Shown here piece by piece: positions 7,181 through 9,404 of a stretch of 9,404 nucleotides of DNA. The translations under genes and the position numbers were made by a program. The first letter of the stretch is position 1. Every line of letters starts with the position of its first letter. The notes beneath the pieces are model-generated. The model was given only the letters and a program-made list of their open reading frames with translations, made no database searches and was not told where the DNA came from. Source of the stretch: Bacillota bacterium (GTDB taxonomy: Bacteria; Bacillota; Bacilli; Alicyclobacillales; SLC66); assembly GCA_021799325.1 (NCBI GenBank), contig JAJZAS010000045.1, positions 1 to 9,404 on the forward strand, in the 5' to 3' direction.

Positions 7181-7209
7181 AGTATATCATTATCAGTATT
7201 TTCAAGCAA
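7181..7209 (-). promoter_or_regulatory. Sigma-A type promoter for rpsB and the downstream operon
   Basis: On the minus strand -35 TTGCTT (7204-7209) and -10 TATACT (7181-7186) are separated by exactly 17 bp. The -10 is preceded by TG at one base (TGATATACT), an extended -10, which compensates for the imperfect -35. The spacer is AT-rich. Transcription would begin near A7175, giving a leader of about 100 nt before rpsB. It is the best promoter I can see in the window. Confidence 0.65.
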
Positions 7210-7240
7210 GAGCACAATTATCGAGTGTCAAGATCATTTA

Positions 7241-7747
7241 TCAATTAGTTGCCATCACATACAAAATTTTAGAAATGGATTCATTGACTTGAAATGTAAA
7301 TTTACCTGCACGAAGCGGGCGATTGTACTTGATTGCCTGGATGATAAAGGTTTCAGGAGAAGGGATAATTCCTGATCTCGAAAGCAATGATGCAATATTC
7401 GCGACAGACATTCCAGGATAGACCACAACGGTCACAAAGCGGGCCGGAGCTGATGATGGTGGTTTCACATTGACTTTACCTTTACTAATTGAATGGGGAG
7501 TAGACCTGTTACTTAAGGCATTGACTGTCGTGTTTTTTTTGGCATGGCTTGCTGATTCTTGACGCAAAGTACTAAGTTGGTGATGCAACCGTTGATTATT
7601 TTTCTGTAATGTATGTATTTGCGTGTTGAGTCCTGTAATTTGCTTGCCATTCTGGTGCATCGAATTTAGATGGAACAATCCCAATATCACTGATGCCACC
7701 ATGATTCCTATCCCAATTCCTGCGTAAAAATTAGGTCTGACATTCAC
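7241..7747 (-). CDS. Membrane-anchored coiled-coil protein with an MltG/YceG LysM-like domain, catalytic domain absent
   Basis: The protein has 168 residues. It has a short cytoplasmic N-terminus, one membrane segment (about 8-26), a probable coiled coil (about 36-65), a Ser/Thr/Pro-rich linker (66-102), and a C-terminal domain (about 104-167). The C-terminal domain matches the LysM-like module in front of the catalytic domain of MltG endolytic transglycosylases: VTVVVYPGMSVANIASLLSR, a GIIPSPETF element, then LRAGKFTF and a final SISKIL helix. MltG proteins are about 340 residues or more and carry a catalytic glutamate in the following domain; here the protein simply ends. The domain should face the cell wall and may bind or sense peptidoglycan, but that is inference. 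The start is GTG, overlapping the swrB-like stop as GTGA (7744-7747). It is the last gene before the rpsB promoter and is absent from this place in B. subtilis. Confidence 0.75.
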   Translation of the reverse strand: MNVRPNFYAGIGIGIMVASVILGLFHLNSMHQNGKQITGLNTQIHTLQKNNQRLHHQLSTLRQESASHAKKNTTVNALSNRSTPHSISKGKVNVKPPSSAPARFVTVVVYPGMSVANIASLLSRSGIIPSPETFIIQAIKYNRPLRAGKFTFQVNESISKILYVMATN

Positions 7748-8223
7748 TGACCTTCACGCTCGCTTTCTAAAAGACGAGCTACAAAATCCACTTCTCCTCG
7801 ACCAATGCCCAACTCTTTGGCGATGGTTTGAGTTTCCTTTCCCTGAATTAGAAGACGAGCCACCTCCTGATACTTAGGGGATAAAAATGATGGAGGTTCT
7901 TTCACCTCAGTGACCTTTTCAATACCTTCCGGCACTCCAAATGAACTGGATCTCTCCAGACTTTGCAAGCGATCCCCCAATCGCCTGATCTCTGTGGTGA
8001 GCCCTGCAATCCGATTATTGATGCTAAGGTTTTCTTCGTCCATTTTTTTTCTTAAATGAGAGACCATTTCAACAAAGCGATCATTCTCCGCCTCCATTTC
8101 TTCAATGAAATGCTCTAGGTTATCTAATACCTGGCGAGGGCGTTTGTTCGATCTCATGTTTCTCATACTAAAAGCCACTAAAGCAATAAGCAATCCTGCC
8201 AGAAACACATAAACGTATGACAT
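7744..8223 (-). CDS. SwrB/DUF6115-like membrane coiled-coil protein
   Basis: The protein has 159 residues from ATG 8221-8223. Its layout is one N-terminal membrane helix (about 3-20), a basic stretch (21-30), a long coiled coil (about 33-92), a loop, and a small helix-turn-helix-like C-terminal module (about 116-153). The C-terminal module contains KYQEVARLL and IAKELGIGRGEVDFVARLL. This is the DUF6115 arrangement, found in B. subtilis SwrB (YlxL). SwrB stimulates flagellar hook-basal body assembly and lies between sigD and rpsB. Position here, after fapA and before rpsB, supports the same role. I chose the start because AAAGGAGG lies 11 nt upstream; a longer frame to 8283 would overlap fapA and put 20 charged residues before the membrane helix. 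Confidence 0.8.
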   Translation of the reverse strand: MSYVYVFLAGLLIALVAFSMRNMRSNKRPRQVLDNLEHFIEEMEAENDRFVEMVSHLRKKMDEENLSINNRIAGLTTEIRRLGDRLQSLERSSSFGVPEGIEKVTEVKEPPSFLSPKYQEVARLLIQGKETQTIAKELGIGRGEVDFVARLLESEREGQ

Positions 8224-8234
8224 TGCTTCTCGTT

Positions 8235-8242
8235 CCTCCTTT
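8235..8242 (-). promoter_or_regulatory. Ribosome binding site of the swrB-like gene
   Basis: AAAGGAGG on the minus strand, 11 nt before ATG 8221-8223. Its strength decides the start MSYVYVFLAG, which puts the membrane helix at the very N-terminus as in SwrB. Confidence 0.7.
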
Positions 8243-8257
8243 CTGTCAGATGATGGT

Positions 8258-9404
8258 TCAGCTCTTCTGTAAGCCATTCTCATCCTGGATAATTTTCGAA
8301 GATCTCAACAACTCTTCGAGTTCAATTGTCTCATTCCCTGTGGAAATAATCACACCAGGATAAGCGATCGTACCGATTTCCACAATGGGTGTCGGCGCTG
8401 ATGCTTTTTCTGCTAGCTTGTCCTGATACTGTTGATTGATCTCGTTAAGCCTTTCTTTTTCAACCGATAGTGTCTCAATCAATCTTGCCTTGTTCTCCGC
8501 CTGATCGGGTGTCAAGGTTTTTCGCAATGTTTCCAATTGAATCATTTTCGAGAGTATCTCTTCAATTTTGGCCAACTCCTGCATTTTTTGCGCTTGCTCG
8601 CCCTCCAATTGGTGGATGCTCTCTTCAAGTTGCTTAAAATAAATCAGTTCGATTCGAGTCTTCGCCCCCATGTGCGAACCGATGATCCTGGCAAACAAGC
8701 CCTTCTTCACTCTGGTTAGCCCTCCGACGAGCAATCCCCGTTTGCCTATCACTCTCACTTCATTAGCCTGTACCACGCTATTCATGATACTGTCTGATAC
8801 GATCACATCACCAACAGCATTCACCACTGCATTTTGCAAATAGAGCGCACGAATGGTTCCTCCCGCAATAATTCTTGTTGTGGTAGAACCCTGAATGCCG
8901 CCTCTGATAACAATATCGCCATCTGCCGTTAAATCAGCCGCTTCGACAATACCCATCACTTCAAGATTGCCTTCCGCCTTAATCTGGAACCCTGCGTTCA
9001 CGTTGCCATGAACCACCACGCTGCCATTAAAATTGATATTCCCTGTTGAAAAGTCCACATTTTCTTTCACATGAAACACTGGCGAAACACTGATTTTCTG
9101 ATCACCAGCATAAATGATCTGCCCGTTGATTTCAGAAAAAAGATAAGTGCCGTCCGATGATTCATAGGTAAATTTGCCTCTTGGCAACTTTAACGGCTTG
9201 GGGGGTTTTACAGCGATTTCATTGCCATAAACATCAATTCCGGGGGTACCAGGAATGCCCCTTTTTATCATGGCCAAACGCTCATTGGCATTGACCATTT
9301 GCAGGATGCCAAGCTCCCTGTAGTCAACAGAGCCATCATCTTTTAACTTAGGTGCAGCCACCACTTCTTTATCAAAAAAAAATTCAATCACATCGTCGAT
9401 CGAC
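8258..9404 (-). CDS. FapA-family (DUF342) flagellar assembly protein A, 5' end cut by the window edge
   Basis: The frame is open to the right edge (upstream codons read SIDD), so the real start lies outside; GTG 9389-9391 is internal. About 381 residues are visible. The order fits the FapA/DUF342 family. First comes the end of the N-terminal region (EFFFDKEV, DGSVDYRELGILQMV, GIPGTPGIDVYGNEI). Then comes a right-handed beta-helix of repeating V-x-G-x-V/I-x-x-G strands (SPVFHVKENVDFSTGNINFN, VVHGNVNAGFQIKAEGNLEV, DIVIRGGIQGSTTTRIIAGG, NAVGDVIVSDSIMNSVVQA). Next is GLLVGGLTRVKKG with IGSHMGAKTRIEL, then an antiparallel coiled coil of about 75 residues and a short beta cap with YPGVIISTG. In Vibrio, FapA acts in polar flagellum assembly; in Bacillota the gene sits near sigD and swrB. 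The next gene starts 34 nt later. Confidence 0.88.
   Translation of the reverse strand, partial: SIDDVIEFFFDKEVVAAPKLKDDGSVDYRELGILQMVNANERLAMIKRGIPGTPGIDVYGNEIAVKPPKPLKLPRGKFTYESSDGTYLFSEINGQIIYAGDQKISVSPVFHVKENVDFSTGNINFNGSVVVHGNVNAGFQIKAEGNLEVMGIVEAADLTADGDIVIRGGIQGSTTTRIIAGGTIRALYLQNAVVNAVGDVIVSDSIMNSVVQANEVRVIGKRGLLVGGLTRVKKGLFARIIGSHMGAKTRIELIYFKQLEESIHQLEGEQAQKMQELAKIEEILSKMIQLETLRKTLTPDQAENKARLIETLSVEKERLNEINQQYQDKLAEKASAPTPIVEIGTIAYPGVIISTGNETIELEELLRSSKIIQDENGLQKS

Noticed and set aside
7226..7231. A perfect TTGACA -35 hexamer on the minus strand before rpsB.
   Set aside because: At 16-18 bp downstream there is no -10-like hexamer (TGCTTG, GCTTGA), and it is 39 bp from TATACT. The TTGCTT at 17 bp from the extended -10 is the better partner.
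9374..9382. A run of nine T in fapA, and several 8-base A/T runs in cdsA, the swrB-like and the mltG-like genes, as phase-variation switches.
   Set aside because: All reading frames are intact across them, and the runs encode ordinary Phe or Lys codons. Runs this short are common by chance in moderate-AT genomes.

Overview
The window is a stretch of conserved housekeeping chromosome from a Gram-positive bacterium. It most resembles the Bacillota, class Bacilli. All genes read on the minus strand, so they run from high to low coordinates. The order is fapA (5' end cut off), a swrB/DUF6115-like gene, a small MltG-LysM-like gene, rpsB, tsf, pyrH, frr, uppS, cdsA, dxr, rseP, and the start of one more gene cut by the left edge. 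This matches the known Bacillus arrangement, in which the tail of the fla/che motility operon (sigD-swrB) is followed by rpsB-tsf-pyrH-frr-uppS-cdsA-dxr-rasP. MEP-pathway dxr, the short EF-Ts and moderate base composition would fit an Alicyclobacillaceae-like lineage. That finer placement is a guess.

Region 1 (about 7241-9404) is the end of a motility operon. It holds FapA, a SwrB-like membrane coiled-coil protein and a membrane-anchored protein carrying only the LysM-like domain of MltG. The last two genes overlap by 4 nt (GTGA).

Region 2 (7077-7240) is the only long gene-free stretch. It contains a good sigma-A promoter (TTGCTT, 17 bp, extended -10 TGATATACT) and a folded leader of about 100 nt in front of rpsB. 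The leader is a candidate for autoregulation by ribosomal protein S2.

Region 3 (4276-7076) encodes translation and nucleotide functions: S2, EF-Ts, UMP kinase and ribosome recycling factor. A 12-bp hairpin with a GAAA loop lies between tsf and pyrH.

Region 4 (223-4238) is the envelope and isoprenoid block. DXR feeds isopentenyl diphosphate synthesis, UppS uses it to make the undecaprenyl carrier precursor, CdsA makes CDP-diacylglycerol for phospholipids, and RseP/RasP is an intramembrane protease. Junctions are tight (8-37 nt gaps or 4-nt overlaps), with no internal terminator seen, so one long transcript is likely.

Region 5 (1-184) is the 5' end of a further gene. By position and a weak N-terminal resemblance it may be polC.

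Nothing here looks like a mobile element, CRISPR array, RNA gene or new defence system. The least ordinary items are the stand-alone MltG-LysM-like protein, the rpsB leader and the tsf-pyrH hairpin.
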